DNA of 64,000 nucleotides from Dolomedes plantarius (Eukaryota; Arthropoda; Arachnida; Araneae; Dolomedidae): contig OU015492.1 of NCBI GenBank assembly GCA_907164885.2, positions 202,410,519 to 202,474,518 of the forward strand, given 5' to 3'. Within the stretch, counting starts at the first letter, position 1; the number at the start of each line of letters is the position of its first letter. The position numbers and the translations under genes were made by a program. The notes under the pieces are model-generated. The model was not told the origin of the DNA. It worked only from the letters and a program-made list of their open reading frames with translations, and searched no databases. Of the stretch, positions 11,084 to 22,194 are shown one piece after another.

Positions 11084-11766
11084 CAGTGGCGTAGCGAGCA
11101 TAACTGGCGCCCGGGGCACGATACCTTTGTGGCGCCCCCCTCCCCGCAAAACATATATTAATATAATATATAGACCTTATATTGGCGCCCCTTCCCCGAA
11201 AAACATATAATAATATAATATATAGACCTTATATTGGCGCCCCCCCGAAAACATATATTAATATAATATATAGACCTCATATTGGCGCCCCCCCCCCGAA
11301 AAACATATGGTAATATAATATATAGACCTTATATTGGCGCCCCCCCCGAAAAACCTATAGTAATATAGTATATAGAATTTATATTGGGACACCCCCCCCC
11401 CGAAAAACATATAGTAATGTAATATATAGACCTTATATTGGCGCCCCTTCCCCGAAAAACATATAATAATATAATATATAGACCTTATATTGGCGCCCCC
11501 CCGAAAACATATATTAATATAATATATAGACCTTATATTGGGGCACCCCCCCCCGAAAAACATATGGTAATATAATATATAGACCTTATATTGGCGCCCC
11601 CCCCCGAAAAACCTATAGTAATATAGTATATAGACCTTATATTGGGACACACCCCCCCCCGAAAAACATATAGTAATGTAATATATAGACCTTATATTGG
11701 CGCCCCTCTGCAAGTGGCGCCCGGGGCATGATAGACCCCCTTGCCCCCCCCCTCACTACGCCACTG
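11084..11766. mobile_element. hAT MITE with 8-bp target duplication
   Basis: The ends are CAGTGGCGTAGCGAG and the inverted CTCACTACGCCACTG. A perfect 8-bp duplication ATGGCAGC lies at 11076-11083 and 11767-11774. These are hAT hallmarks, and CAGTGGCGTAGC ends are shared by many animal hAT MITEs. Subterminal TGGCGCCCGGGGCA occurs near each side of the interior. No transposase is encoded. The interior is a satellite (separate entry). Confidence 0.9.
11160..11700. repeat. Satellite of eleven ~52-bp units with five-unit higher-order period
   Basis: ATTGG of the unit core (GACCTTATATTGGCGCCCC) recurs at 11180, 11232, 11281, 11333, 11383, 11437, 11489, 11537, 11590, 11641 and 11696, so spacing is 48-55 bp. 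Variants of the unit (ending ATAATAAT, ATATTAAT, ATGGTAAT, CTATAGTAATATAGT, ATAGTAATGT) return in the same order after 256-259 bp. This gives two copies of a five-unit higher-order repeat. The stretch is free of stops on the minus strand only because of its composition. Confidence 0.9.
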
Positions 11767-11774
11767 ATGGCAGC

Positions 11775-12230
11775 TAAATGTCACATCATTTTTCCCGTCC
11801 GCACAGTGTCGTATGACTATTGATTCGAACAAATTACATGCATGTGTCTCTCTTGATTATTAAGTGATGAGGAAAATATCCATAATCGAAATAATCAGCA
11901 TCATATTTCTAAGTTTTCCACTCGGTAATTGTTTTGTAGATACGATTTTTCTTTTGCTGACATATCTGGTCGTTTCTGGTACATTTTCAACACATTGCTG
12001 TTCCTTAATCCGCTTATCTTAACCGTTCCATAAGTCCGCCTATCCATCTTTAAGGCTATATTCAAAATAATTATAATGAATTTAATAATACGAAACGGCC
12101 AGACAATGGAAATTCTTTAAAATTTTCATTTCGATAGGAATAATAATTGCCTCGAAATCCTCTTAATTTTTAATAATAAAATTCATTAATCATTACCTTC
12201 GGAATTTTATAATTTTTATAGGTCAATACT
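11775..12230. other. AT-rich DNA without recognisable features
   Basis: Nothing supportable was seen apart from short A/T runs. Confidence 0.45.
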
Positions 12231-12237
12231 AACACGT

Positions 12238-12767
12238 TGTAAGGACTTTGCCTTAAATAAATGACTGCCAGCCTTTTTGTATTTTATGCTTTAATTGCAT
12301 TTCTCGACTAAAAGGCTATTTACAATATACAATAAAAAATTTAATTCGTGGGTTCACGGCATCGACGGGGAAGGTCAGACTTGAGTTGTCGCTGCGCCCA
12401 TTCAAGTCGTTCTAGGCTCGGCAGTATCTCCGGCTCCAGCGTCACTCTGACTAACTTCATCTCTGGATCTCAGTAACACGAATCCGCGTTCGGTGACTTT
12501 ATATACCTCCGCTGAGAGATCTCGAGAGGCCTGGAAAAGCCGCCTTTCTTTATTCGGTTACGTTCCCAGACTACTAGGCACATCCGGTCGGCAACTTTCT
12601 GTTTGTAGCTGGTTTACTGTTCCGCGAGCTGTCGTTAGCACTTCCGGGCTTTATGTTGCCTGGCGACTGTCGCCGTCAAAATCAATTATGTGCACAATCC
12701 GCGTGTTGGTAGGTCTTCCCTGAATTTCCACGCACAAAATTTTCGTTATTGTACGGGAGGCGTTACA
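12238..12767 (-). mobile_element. Solo LTR of a retrotransposon, 4-bp TSD
   Basis: On the minus strand the 530-bp block starts TGTAACGCCTCCCG and ends CTTTGCCTTACA, giving TGTAA...TTACA ends. ACGT is duplicated at 12234-12237 and 12768-12771. A TATA box (GGTATATAAAG) lies mid-element and ATTAAA-type polyadenylation signals lie 3' of it, which sets the orientation. There is no internal coding region and no second LTR, so this is the product of LTR-LTR recombination. The superfamily is not determinable from the LTR. A Ty3-like origin is compatible with the short TSD. Confidence 0.8.
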
Positions 12768-12771
12768 ACGT

Positions 12772-13830
12772 TAACAATAATAATTAAGTAGTATCAAGTA
12801 GTAGAGAGTATTAGAGTTAGCAAAAAAGTCATCAAACTATTCCCATCACCATATATGTAAAAGGTTCACGTTTGAATTAGAATAATTCATAATATTAATT
12901 CTCTACAATTCATAAAAACGAAAAACCAAGAACAAACAAATACCAAAAAAAAATCTCAGTGTAAACCAACTGATATTAAAATGCACTATGAAAGAACCCA
13001 ATATATTTCTCACGACAAAATCTAGATGACCTACTTCGCGAGCAAATAAAGATAACTTTTTGCATGGAATAATTACTCGGTCTACTGACTGTAATGGGTG
13101 CGTATATGCATTCCCATTCAATCCATTGAAGAGGAAATCTTATCTGTTGCTTTTGTTAATTGCTTCAAGGCGATTTGCTACGGCACGAGGGCACAATTAA
13201 ACACAATTAGGAGGGCACAACTTTCTCCGAAAAGCAGTTCTCGTCGTTTCAGTTTTCCAGACTAGAACGATTAGGTTCCTGTTACTTAATTATTGGCGTC
13301 AAGGTGCCCTTATATAAACCATTATCAGTAAATGAATACTGCCATTTTTCGTCTCGTCTTTATGCGAGACGATAACCGGACAACTTTATGGTGTCCGGAT
13401 ACTTTTCTAATGTCATTTTTTCTATTTTTAAAAAATATGGATTTTCCTTTCAATCGTCAGCAGTAGTTTCAAAACCCAGTCTAAGTACTAAAATATTTCG
13501 CGTCCCCCTGGCAACAGCCTGTCATCCCCAGTTTGAGAAGCACCGACTGATGTGACATAACTGACTGCAGTTATGTCACACGGGTAAAGATTAGAGCATT
13601 GTCAGAGTTAATTGTTAAGAATATTTCAAAGGGTGTATTTCTAATTATCTCCCCTGCAAAACTGAATTAATATTAAATAGTTGGATTCTTCTCATATGTA
13701 AAAATAAATTACTTCCAAGAAATAAGATCTCATTATCAATGAAAATATACAAATTTCTAATCGTAAAAAATCTGCAATGTAAAATTGATTTGAAGGATCG
13801 TGCCTCACAAAAGTACTTTCCGGTCTACGG
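12772..13830. other. Intergenic DNA without recognisable features
   Basis: It contains short AT-rich stretches and a small palindrome (CTCGTCTTTATGCGAGACG near 13353). No gene or repeat pair was seen. Confidence 0.45.
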
Positions 13831-13837
13831 ATTTAAT

Positions 13838-13890
13838 GCACGCACACACGCACACGCACACACACACACGCACACACACACACACACACA
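13838..13890. repeat. (CA)n microsatellite
   Basis: An imperfect CACACG/CACA run abuts the foldback element at 13891. Confidence 0.9.
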
Positions 13891-14060
13891 ATATTATTTT
13901 CAATGTAAGAAGTACCCAAGTTAGAAAATACTTTTTCAGCATTGGACAGATTTGGGTACTTCTTACATTGAAAATAATATTTTTTAAAGAGACATAAGCA
14001 CACATAAATGGAAAGTCATCTTGGATGAAACTGATCTAAGTACTTCTTGTACCAAGCCAC

Positions 14061-14062
<2 letters not shown>
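13891..14062. mobile_element. Foldback element, copy 1 (left arm truncated)
   Basis: A 30-bp left arm (TTCAATGTAAGAAGTACCCA) pairs with 13951-13980. The right arm continues through AAAGAGACATAAGCACACAT to TTGTACCAAGCCACAG and then an (AT)n run. The full-length version with both arms is at 43262-43508. Here the outer left arm appears to be replaced by (CA)n. Confidence 0.7.

Positions 14063-14095
<33 letters not shown>
14063..14095. repeat. (AT)n microsatellite
   Basis: A pure AT run lies between the foldback element and the MITE at 14096. Confidence 0.9.
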
Positions 14096-14098
<3 letters not shown>

Positions 14099-14265
14099 TG
14101 GAATCTCGATCTATCGTTTTCCAAGGGACCTATTGAAATGAACGATAAATGCGGGAAAACGATAGATGCGGAAACATAACAAAGCAATATGATCGTTGGG
14201 ACTGGATAAAATGAACGACACATACGGGAAAACGATGGATCCGAAAACGATCGATCGAGATTCCA

Positions 14266-14268
<3 letters not shown>
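14096..14268 (+). mobile_element. pogo/Tigger-type MITE, 173 bp, copy 1
   Basis: The left end is CAGTGGAATCTCGATCTATC. The right end, inverted, is CATTGGAATCTCGATCGATC. TA lies on both sides. A second 173-bp copy in opposite orientation is at 31754-31926. CAGTGGAATCTCG ends with TA targets are typical of pogo/Tigger elements. No coding capacity. Confidence 0.85.

Positions 14269-14341
<73 letters not shown>
14269..14341. repeat. (AT)n microsatellite
   Basis: A run of about 36 AT repeats directly follows the MITE. Confidence 0.9.
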
Positions 14342-14344
<3 letters not shown>

Positions 14345-15230
14345 GAGGGAGAGAGAAAGAGATAAGTAGTTTGTTTCCTCTGTTTCAAAAATAATTGTTC
14401 AAGTCGACATAATATAAGGACTGGGGTTTATATTTCATCAGAGTACACCAAAGCGTGCCGGTATGTCGATAGCATCTAACGATCCAATAAATATGTTCAG
14501 AACCTTAATATGTTCCCTATACATGACTTGGGAAAATTTGTAAAAAGAGGCAACTGTAAATAGAAAAGATGATTTAGAGAAAGTCTTGTCCGAAAATGAC
14601 CGCATGTCGAAGTGTATATAAAAAACAAGATTAACAATTCTGTAAGTTAATTATTTATCATTTTAAAGGAGTAATTCATTAGGTAGGCAAAATGCAAAAG
14701 TTATAAAGGAAGTTTAATATTTCTATCTTTAGCATGTACACATACATGAAAAAATTAAAGAAAAATTTAGTAAAACAATGAATGCAGAAAACTACTGTTT
14801 ATCGAAATTTGATAGTCTTATGATTAACTAAAATTAAAATCCTTTAAAAGATAGTCACCCAGTGTTGCTCTAAAGAAAACAGAAAATGTAACCTTAAGAA
14901 AGGGGTACATCAAAACTTAAGAAGAAAAGGAAGAAACGTTCGATACACCTATTAGTACTGCCTGTTTATAAACAACATAAATACACAAAACAGTGTATTT
15001 TGGATTAGCCTGCCCTTAAGAGGATTTATGGTATTTATTGCTACTTCATTTTCTTACAAGGTGTTTAATTTCATCTTAACTGGATTATACAAGACCACCT
15101 ATAACCCGTGTCGGGGCCCACTATAAATAGACTCTAAAGAATTCAAGCAAATTTCAATATTGAACAGTAAAGTAGGTTTATTTTTTTAAATAATTTAATA
15201 GCTCAACCTTTTCATGTTCTTGATTATACT
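14342..15230. other. AT-rich DNA without recognisable features
   Basis: No supportable feature was found. Confidence 0.45.
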
Positions 15231-15234
15231 AATA

Positions 15235-15290
15235 CTAGAAGGTAACCCGTCATTGTGACGTCATAATACTAATAATGACGTCATAATGGA
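15235..15290 (-). mobile_element. Possible Helitron 3' end
   Basis: On the minus strand a hairpin TGACGTCACAATGACGGG is followed by TTACCTTCTAG and T. This resembles the hairpin-plus-CTAG 3' ends of the clearer Helitrons at 52871 and 62457. No matching 5' TC end was identified, so length is unknown. Confidence 0.3.
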
Positions 15291-15299
15291 AAAAGTATA

Positions 15300-16365
15300 T
15301 GAAAGTTAAAAAATATCCCGAATTATCTAACAATATTGCATTTAATCCACACCTTGTAAAAACAAACCCCATCATTATTTTTTTTATTTATTTAGTTTTT
15401 CATGCGATTGGAGTAATAGACTGCCATCCAGTTTTTTACAGCTCACTACGCGATATGAATACTTGAGCTACTTGATTCATTCACATTCAAGTTTGTTTAC
15501 TTTCAGCAAACTTTCATCGCAAAAGTAAACAGATTTTTAAAAACTGTTAAATATACAGCTAAAAGCATCGAATTTTTTTTTTAGTTCTGAATGTTTTATA
15601 GAAAAATAGGCTGAACAAACGTGATTTGATGGAGAAGATATTAGTTTTTAGGTAAGAAAAAAATCTGATCCACATCTGAAATTGAAATTAGGCCTAAACG
15701 GCCGTTTGTTTACTGGGGGCTTCAGTTGAAAGATGAGTACAGCCCGGAAGAGTTATACAGAGACAACGGCTATTATATATATATAATGATTTTCTGTCAT
15801 AATTTTAAGATGATATTTTGTCTTAACTCAACAACTAGAGTTTTTCGAAAGTTTTGGTGGATTAGACATCACCCAAAAATACTAGAACAATTTTCTTTTT
15901 CTCTAGCAGCATAGAGCTGCACTGCTGAGCTAATATCATTTTACGGAAAGTAAAACAAAAAGAAAAAGTAGAAAGGGTACTGTTCTCACGACTAATAGTG
16001 ATAGTACTGAAAACTGAAATGAGCTCATCTTTCATCTCCAGTTAATGATATGATGCACACCATGAACAAATGATGAATGTCTGATGAACTACCGTTCACA
16101 TTTATTTTTTTTTCTCTGGCACGATTTATCAACAAATCAGATAACCTCATTTCTATATCTCTTGGGTGCAGGGATTGAAATGGACCTGTCTGTTGTCTCA
16201 AGCCTTTAAATATCCAATATTTTTGTTCTCAGGCCATAAAAATTCTACTTTTTTTTTAAGGTTAGTAGTATATTTCCTTTCTGAGTTCTGGAACTAAAGT
16301 CAACTGGGAAATTCATGTCTGGTTCATTATATGAATACGCAGTTGTAAGGAAGTGTTTTTGTTTT
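15300..16365. other. AT-rich DNA, small GGCC palindromes
   Basis: A short cluster AGGCCTAAACGGCCG at about 15692-15706 stands out. Nothing coding was recognised. Confidence 0.4.
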
Positions 16366-16367
16366 TT

Positions 16368-16549
16368 AACATAGGATTACGATCCTCCATAACGGTCCTC
16401 CGGAAAACAAAATTTCAGATGCTAAAGCCGTCCGTCCGTCCGTACCTCGCGAGTTATAATTTTGGCAGAGCGCCAAACCCAGTTTGTATCGCTCGGACAA
16501 GCAGTAAACAGTTAAACAGAAAAGTACAAAAATGCGTCAAAATTTTGAC
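16368..16549 (+). repeat. Composite repeat, segment A, copy 1
   Basis: This ~180-bp segment begins with a variant of TTAACGTAGGATTAC and ends with the palindrome GTCAAAATTTTGAC, followed by an (AC/AT) microsatellite. The same segment is at 49301-49466 (+) and 26269-26445 (-), with a truncated copy at 25947-26041 (-). Confidence 0.8.
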
Positions 16550-16552
16550 ATA

Positions 16553-16616
16553 CATATGTGTATGTGTATATATATATATATATATATATTTGTGTGTGTG
16601 TGTATGTGTGTGTGTA
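16553..16616. repeat. Mixed (TA)n/(TG)n microsatellite
   Basis: An AT run flanked by TG repeats forms the core between segments A and B of the composite repeat. Confidence 0.85.
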
Positions 16617-16743
16617 ATAATAACGCTCCACCAATATTAATTGTCCTATATCTAACGCGTATCCTAATTTTTCCTCAGTAAAGCCCAGCTCTATCTACGT
16701 ACGAATATATAGATACATATATGCATGACACATACACAAATTA

Positions 16744-18242
16744 GGGGAGCAAGCAAAGAAGTTAAGAAAACCATGCGAGATAGCCACGTATTGGCATAAA
16801 ATGGATAGTACATGCGTATCAATGCGCAATACAGAAAACAAGAAGTACAAAAATTTGTAATTAAGCTTTAATTCTTAGAAAATATGGAAAAAAACTTGAA
16901 AAGATGATTTAGGGCAACAATTTGGTTACATGTAAACGACAAAAAAATTATTGTTTAGAAATTATGCAAAATTTTTAATATGGTGTGTGGTCTCCTCGAA
17001 CAACTAAGACTGCTGTACACCAGTTTTCCATGGATGCGATGATGTTATCCATAAGACTTTGGGGAATACTGTTCCACTCCTCAAGAAGTGCAATCTCCAA
17101 GTCTTGGAGAGTAAAAGGAGGCCTTGGTCTCGCATCAATGCGTCGTCCGAGCATGTCTCAAACATGCTCGATTGGATTCATGTCAGGAGAGCACGCTGGC
17201 CATTCCATGCGCTGTATTGTTTCAGCTTCAAGCATGTTCTCCACAAGACGGTCTGTCATTATCATGCTGGAAAACAAAGGAATCTCCAATGGTTGCAGCT
17301 TAAAGTATGACATGGGGTCTCAACATCTCGTCTGCATATCTTCGGGCCGTCAACGTACCATTCCGAATGAAATGGAGGTCCGTACGTCCACCTATGCTGA
17401 TTCCACCCCATACCATAAAACCAGCTCGTCTGTATTGTGACCTTTCACGAACGAATGTGGGGTTATTTCGAGTGCCCCTTTCCCTCCAAACCAAAACACA
17501 TCGGGTGTCACACTCCAGACTGAATTGGGACTCGTCTGTAAACAACACATGGCTCCAATCATGTTGTTCCCAATCTCGATGTTCAGCAGCCCATCTTCTT
17601 CGGGCCGCACGGTGGCGTGAGGTCAACGGAATGCAGACCATTGGCCTACGCGCATAGAGACCTCCCTGATGAAGCCTATTACGTACTGTTTGGCTGGACA
17701 CCCTTCGTCCTGTTGACAAGAGCAACTATCTTTGCAGCTGAGTAGCATTGTCTGTTCTGTTTCGACGAGCTGTTAACAGTATATGCCGGTCATCAGTTGC
17801 TGTAGTGGCGCGTGGACCACCTTGCCCTGGTCGACGTCTAACATTCCTTGTTCCTTGGAATTGATTCCACAGCCTTGCAACGACACTTCTGGAGACTCCA
17901 ACAGCGTCCGCGACACTACGTTGTGTTTTCCCGGATTCAAGTCTGCCTATAATACGCCATGCCATGGATTCAGGTACATCACGTTGTTGAGACATTTTCA
18001 AGTCACCTTTTCTCAAAAAGAATAACTGAGCAATCGAATTTCAGAGTTAAGGCAGTGAAACAGACGTTTCTGCAACATCCCGATTTCCGCCCTTATGTTC
18101 TTTTTCTGGTTTTTGACGTCATGAACTTTGATTTGCATATGAAGTTTTTTCTCCTGTTTCCTGCTAGGCTTTAAATAATGGATGATTTATTTTATGTTAC
18201 TTATAAGTATTTGCGTAATTTCGTTAAAACCATGTGCTCCCC
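16744..18242 (-). mobile_element. Tc1-like DNA transposon, 1499 bp
   Basis: The ends are GGGGAGCAAGCAAAG and the inverted GGGGAGCACATGG, with TA at 16742-16743 and 18243-18244. A decayed transposase lies inside on the minus strand. The element interrupts a composite repeat whose segment A is at 16368-16549 and segment B at 18281-18355. Confidence 0.85.
16975..18016 (-). pseudogene. Tc1 transposase, multiply broken
   Basis: The N-terminus has the paired-like helix-turn-helix (MAWRIIGRLESGKTQRSVAD) and the linker RRRPGQGGPRATT. The catalytic part has FTDESQFSLECD, VWGGISIGGRTDLHF and SPDMNPIEHV. Four lesions are visible. TAG after NATQLQR (17726-17728) stands where GAG is expected. TAA after RPHVIL (17300-17302) replaces a Tyr codon. 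About 10 bp are missing just after the second catalytic Asp (HDNDRP). TGA replaces the Trp of EHVWDMLG. The last codons read GDHTPY then TAA at 16975-16977. Function is lost. Confidence 0.88.
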
Positions 18243-18280
18243 TAATTGTTTTGAGCATTGTACATACATACATATATACA

Positions 18281-18355
18281 TACAAAAGAGGTAAGCAACG
18301 ATAAGTAATCCTACGTTAATAACCCACGGTAGTTTCGTTAGAAGATTTTACCTCA
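18281..18355 (+). repeat. Composite repeat, segment B, copy 1
   Basis: CAAAAGAGGTAAGCAACGAT, GTAATCCTACGTTAATAAC and GGTAGTTTCGTTAGAAG recur at 51073-51155 (+) and 26109-26178 (-). GTAATCCTACGTTAA is the inverted complement of the start of segment A. Confidence 0.8.
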
Positions 18356-18359
18356 TTTT

Positions 18360-18770
18360 TTTTTAATTCTAGTGTCATTTAATGTTTAAAGTTCCTATCA
18401 TACTATTTCAGAGGGAATTATAATTTCTTTTTAAATAAAAACGTACTTCTCAACTTTACTATCGTAATTTCCCTTTGTTGTACTTCCTTTTTTTATATAT
18501 AATTATCAATAATTTTCATAGTTATTATTAACTAAGTATTTTTAATACAGAATTTTAAAAATATATACTTTCACATAAGTTTGAAAGAAATGTTATTGGT
18601 ATGCTAGTTATTATAGTATTGTACTTAGGTTAACAAACTAATCCAGAAGACGAATATCTCAAGCCGACATTTTTCCTTAACCATCAAATCTAAAATTAAA
18701 TTTTCTCGGGTTACCCCTTGTTTATAGGTTTTGGAGTTAGACTCCTACGTATTTGATATATGATACATCA
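18360..18770. other. AT-rich DNA without recognisable features
   Basis: Nothing supportable was seen. Confidence 0.45.
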
Positions 18771-18848
18771 TGTACAGTGGCTCCCAAAAGTTTTGGGATA
18801 CCTTAGACTCTGCTGCAAAATTTGTAGTATGTACAGGTTATATTAGAA

Positions 18849-19152
18849 CAGGGGTGTCAAACTCGCGGCCCGCAACGAACATTTTTGCGGCCCGGCCAAT
18901 ATATTGGCACATAATAATATATAATAAAATAACCGACGCAAAATTATAATAAGATAGGAAGAATTCGCTAAATTTTTTTTTAATGATACTCTTTTTTTGC
19001 TATTATTAAACAAAATGCGTATATTTATGTTGAATATACTGTAATTAGGTAAATAAACCTACGTTTCTATTAATATTGATTTTTTTTGCGGCCCACCTAT
19101 AGTTAAACCTTGTTTGTTTGGCCCAAGGTAGCCTTTGAGTTTGACACCCCTG
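18849..19152. mobile_element. hAT MITE (CAGGGGTGTCAAACTC family), copy 1
   Basis: The ends are CAGGGGTGTCAAACTC and GAGTTTGACACCCCTG, with a perfect 8-bp duplication TATTAGAA at 18841-18848 and 19153-19160. Interior GCGGCCC motifs occur near both ends. A sister copy is at 27676-27965. The element is non-coding and sits inside an older Tc1 relic. Confidence 0.95.
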
Positions 19153-19309
19153 TATTAGAAGATCCTTTTTTATACTTTTTGAATAATATCCTTAATATAT
19201 TCTTTGAAAACTTTGCATATTTTTTAAATAATGACTGAACAATTTTTACAAAATTTAAGAGTAATCAGCAATGCTAAAAATAGTTAACAAATATTATGGG
19301 ACACTGAAA

Positions 19310-19600
19310 AATAACTACTATAAACAGAGAAAGCGTTTAAAGCCTGGTGGGTCATCCTTTTGCTTTTGTTACACATTTCAAACGGTTTTCCACTGCGTGA
19401 ACTTATTTCTTCGTAATTTCTGCACCAGTATTACTCTATTCTTGTTGTATCACTTGTTTTCGTTCAGCTTTTGATGAAATGTGTCCTTACTCGTACCTAC
19501 AGTTCTTGTAAAATATGTGCTATTTGATACACAATGGGAGATTGGAAAGGTGTATTGAGTCCAGGTCAAATGAAATGGCGATAAAACTTTTCACAAGATG
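19310..19600 (-). pseudogene. Tc1 transposase C-terminal remnant
   Basis: Minus-strand translation, with frame changes, gives ISFDLDSIHL (compare SPDLNSIEHI) and then GAEITKK, VENRLKCVTKAKG and PTRL. This matches the C-terminus of the element at 45745-47436 (AEITKELAQSIPRHLKAVVD, AKGYPTKY) in order and spacing. Several stops and shifts are present, and the catalytic Glu has become His. It is far older than the other copies in the window. Confidence 0.55.
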
Positions 19601-19733
19601 GAAATGGCGTGTGTTTTTTTCATGAAAATACGAAACAAGATAGATATTCTAGCGTAAGCTTTAGTTATCCAGGCTGACCCCTCGGATTCTATATAATTTC
19701 TCAGTCTCGACGAAACAATCACCTCTTTTGTAT

Positions 19734-20432
19734 TGTGGCATCACGATAGGTTGTTAAGGCAAGTCTCCGAGGCTGTTTTAAAATTACTATTACTGAATTC
19801 ACGACCAAGAAAGACAGAGTCCTAATTATAATGAAAAGGCCAATTCTTTAAACAGAGAATTAACAAGGAAATTTATTTACAAAAAAAATTAAACATTAAA
19901 CAATTACAACATATTGAAATTAATTTAAGGGTACTTAACAGCGTACGCTCCCTGACCCATGGTCTCAACAGGATCTTCCAAAAAACACGTCTGCTCGGGG
20001 CGCGTCACATGGAGCATCTCCCTCAAATAAAACAAAGTCTCTGACTATCTCTCGGCTTGAAAACTTCGGTGGCGGTCGTCTTCTTAGAAAATATTTTCCA
20101 AAACCGGAGGCCGGCAGATTAGTGGTCGACAGCTCTTCTATCGTAGAATATTTCCTCCCTTTTTTATGGCATTCCAGTGTCAAACTCGCAAGGAGCTATT
20201 GCCAAGAACGACAGTTTTACGATCAGATGGGAGACACTTGCTTGAGAACCCGATATGCATGGGCTTAACTTACAGGCTAAACATTCTGGCGGCATTTGCT
20301 GGTACCGTTTTTGAATCCGCACACGTGTTTGTTCGATGGGAAGTGGCAAAATACCCCGATGAGCACGCAGCTGTGTGTCGTGCATCCTGTGAGGTCTTGG
20401 GGGAAATAACCCCATACTTCCATTAAGCTACA
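19734..20432 (-). mobile_element. Solo LTR, 699 bp, 4-bp TSD
   Basis: On the minus strand the block starts TGTAGCTTAATGG and ends CGTGATGCCACA. GTAT is duplicated at 19730-19733 and 20433-20436. An AATAAA (GTAAATAAATTTCC, minus) lies toward the 3' end. The GC-richer half produces opposite-strand chance open frames near 20164-20426 that resemble no known protein. No gag-pol is present. Confidence 0.65.
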
Positions 20433-20508
20433 GTATATAGCTACTCTAGTACTAGGGTGAATTTACAAAACGTTGATGTTAAAACTTCCCTGTTTAGATG
20501 TTCCACGA

Positions 20509-20660
20509 ATGTGATTACATTGATGAGCGATGTCAATGTGAAGAACGATGTCACGAATGTGAAGAATTTCAGGGAAAAAAACTCATGTGATTACATTGAT
20601 GAGCGATGTCAATGTGAAGAACAATGTCACTAATGTGAAGAATTTCAGGGAAAAAAACTC
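20509..20660 (+). repeat. Tandem duplication, 2 x 76 bp
   Basis: Two adjacent copies start ATGTGATTACATTGATGAGC at 20509 and 20585 and end AGGGAAAAAAACTC. They differ at two or three bases, so the duplication is recent. Short inner GAATGTGAAGAA-type repeats are also present. Confidence 0.9.
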
Positions 20661-20664
20661 TGTT

Positions 20665-22190
20665 GTTTATAATGTTCAAGTATTGAGAGATATACAATGG
20701 AAACATGAACAGGAAATGATTAGCTTTCGACCGACCTTTGTTAAGACTTAAGATGATACATTAACCAATAACTTTAATAACTTAGATTTCCTTTCGACAC
20801 CCTTAGTTTCGTTTAGACACTTAACGAGTGATCACATTAACGAACTTAACTTTGAATTTTTACGCTCAACCTCACCCAAACGAGTTAACTTATAGAGCAT
20901 GCGATCTGGATTCAGTTTCGTATATGAGTTACGAAAAGTAGAATATCGGCACAGTTTCATCAGGATCATTCTAATCCATATCCCTCCATCTTCATTTTCT
21001 TTCAAGTACCTCAATTTTCTGCTTGCGTACTATTTCCCTAATTACCATATCATGGTTTTATTTAATAGAACTGTGCTCATTCTAAAGCCGCTAACAATTT
21101 TACGGAGAAATTTACCGTATAATGACGGTTGAAATACGAACTCAAAAAAAAAAAAAAAAGTGTTGGAAACTGTAAATAATGAAAAATGCCATGCAACATT
21201 ACCATACTGAATTATAAATTAGCCCTTGATTACTGCACATCTTCATACAAAATTACTTTTTGTCAAATAATAGTTTATCCGGTCAAGGATATTCCTTCAA
21301 ACAGTCGTTAATTTTCTGAAAGAGAATTTACTAAAGCATTGAATTAAGGCCAAAATTTGGCAGCATCAAATTACAGACGCTTTATGTGTCCCGCGACAAA
21401 AACTTTCAATCTTCATTTACGGCATTATGCTCAGTTAGTTTTAAAGTTAAGTGGGAGGATTCCGATTCCATAAAAGGAAGAAAAAAAACAGCTCGTTCGC
21501 AGTTAATTACCTTCTAAAGGTGTAAAAAAAAAGACGGGCTCGCCCTTTTATCGCGCTCCGTAGGCAGTTTTTATACAACGGATATTTGCAAGATAGGAAA
21601 AACTTTTTTTTTCTTTAATGATATGAATGTCGCTAATTGCAAAGCTGGGTTTAATGTGGATTTTGTGGAAATCGCGGGCGATAAAAACTGGAAATTCCGA
21701 CATCACTTGGAAGGTATATAACGACCTCCAAGAAATTTAGAAGCAGTTTTCGGGGGTTTTATTATCGGAAAAACTTTTCACTCTATACCTGAACTTTTGA
21801 TGGATTGCGTTGTAATTATATGTAACATAATTTGTTAGCGACCATATTTGGTGCCTAATATAAGTGCCACTTGACGTCATATAAAATCTTCAGGATTATT
21901 TTAAAGAAAATGGTAGATATGGAATATAATCTTAAATTCGGACAACAATTCTGTCATGCTTAGGCGTTACGCAGCAAAAGATGACCGAAATGCCTTAAAA
22001 TAGCCGACACCAGACCATTCCTATCCGGCTCGTGTTACAAGATATATTAAGATATCAAAAAGTTGTGAGTTATATTTAACCAAATGTACACGGGGCTAAA
22101 AAACTTTGAAAAAAAATTACTTGTTGTCAAAACACTTTCTCTGATTTGAAACTTTCCCATCGCTCTCACGGTATTCCTTCCTTTTTCGTT
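20665..22190. other. Intergenic DNA without recognisable features
   Basis: An A-run lies near 21145-21160. Short chance frames near 20832-21132 show no family signature. Confidence 0.45.
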
Positions 22191-22194
22191 TCCC

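Larger units (their letters stand above)
18776..19600 (-). mobile_element. Degraded Tc1-like element, relative of the 45745-47436 element
   Basis: The end CAGTGGCTCCCAAAAGT at 18776 is identical to the end of the element at 45745. A matching eroded transposase C-terminus lies about 550 bp away, and a hAT MITE has inserted between them. The other end could not be found. Confidence 0.55.

Noticed and set aside
11258..11713. 151-codon minus-strand frame of IRSIYYI/GGG repeats
   Set aside because: It exists only because the satellite unit lacks stops in that frame. There is no start context and no known family, and it is explained by the higher-order repeat.
20164..20426. Overlapping opposite-strand frames of 83 and 86 codons
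   Set aside because: Both lie within the solo LTR at 19734-20432, contradict each other and match no family.
21140..21160. Poly-A tail of a retrotransposed copy
   Set aside because: No upstream coding or LINE/SINE body and no target duplication could be seen.
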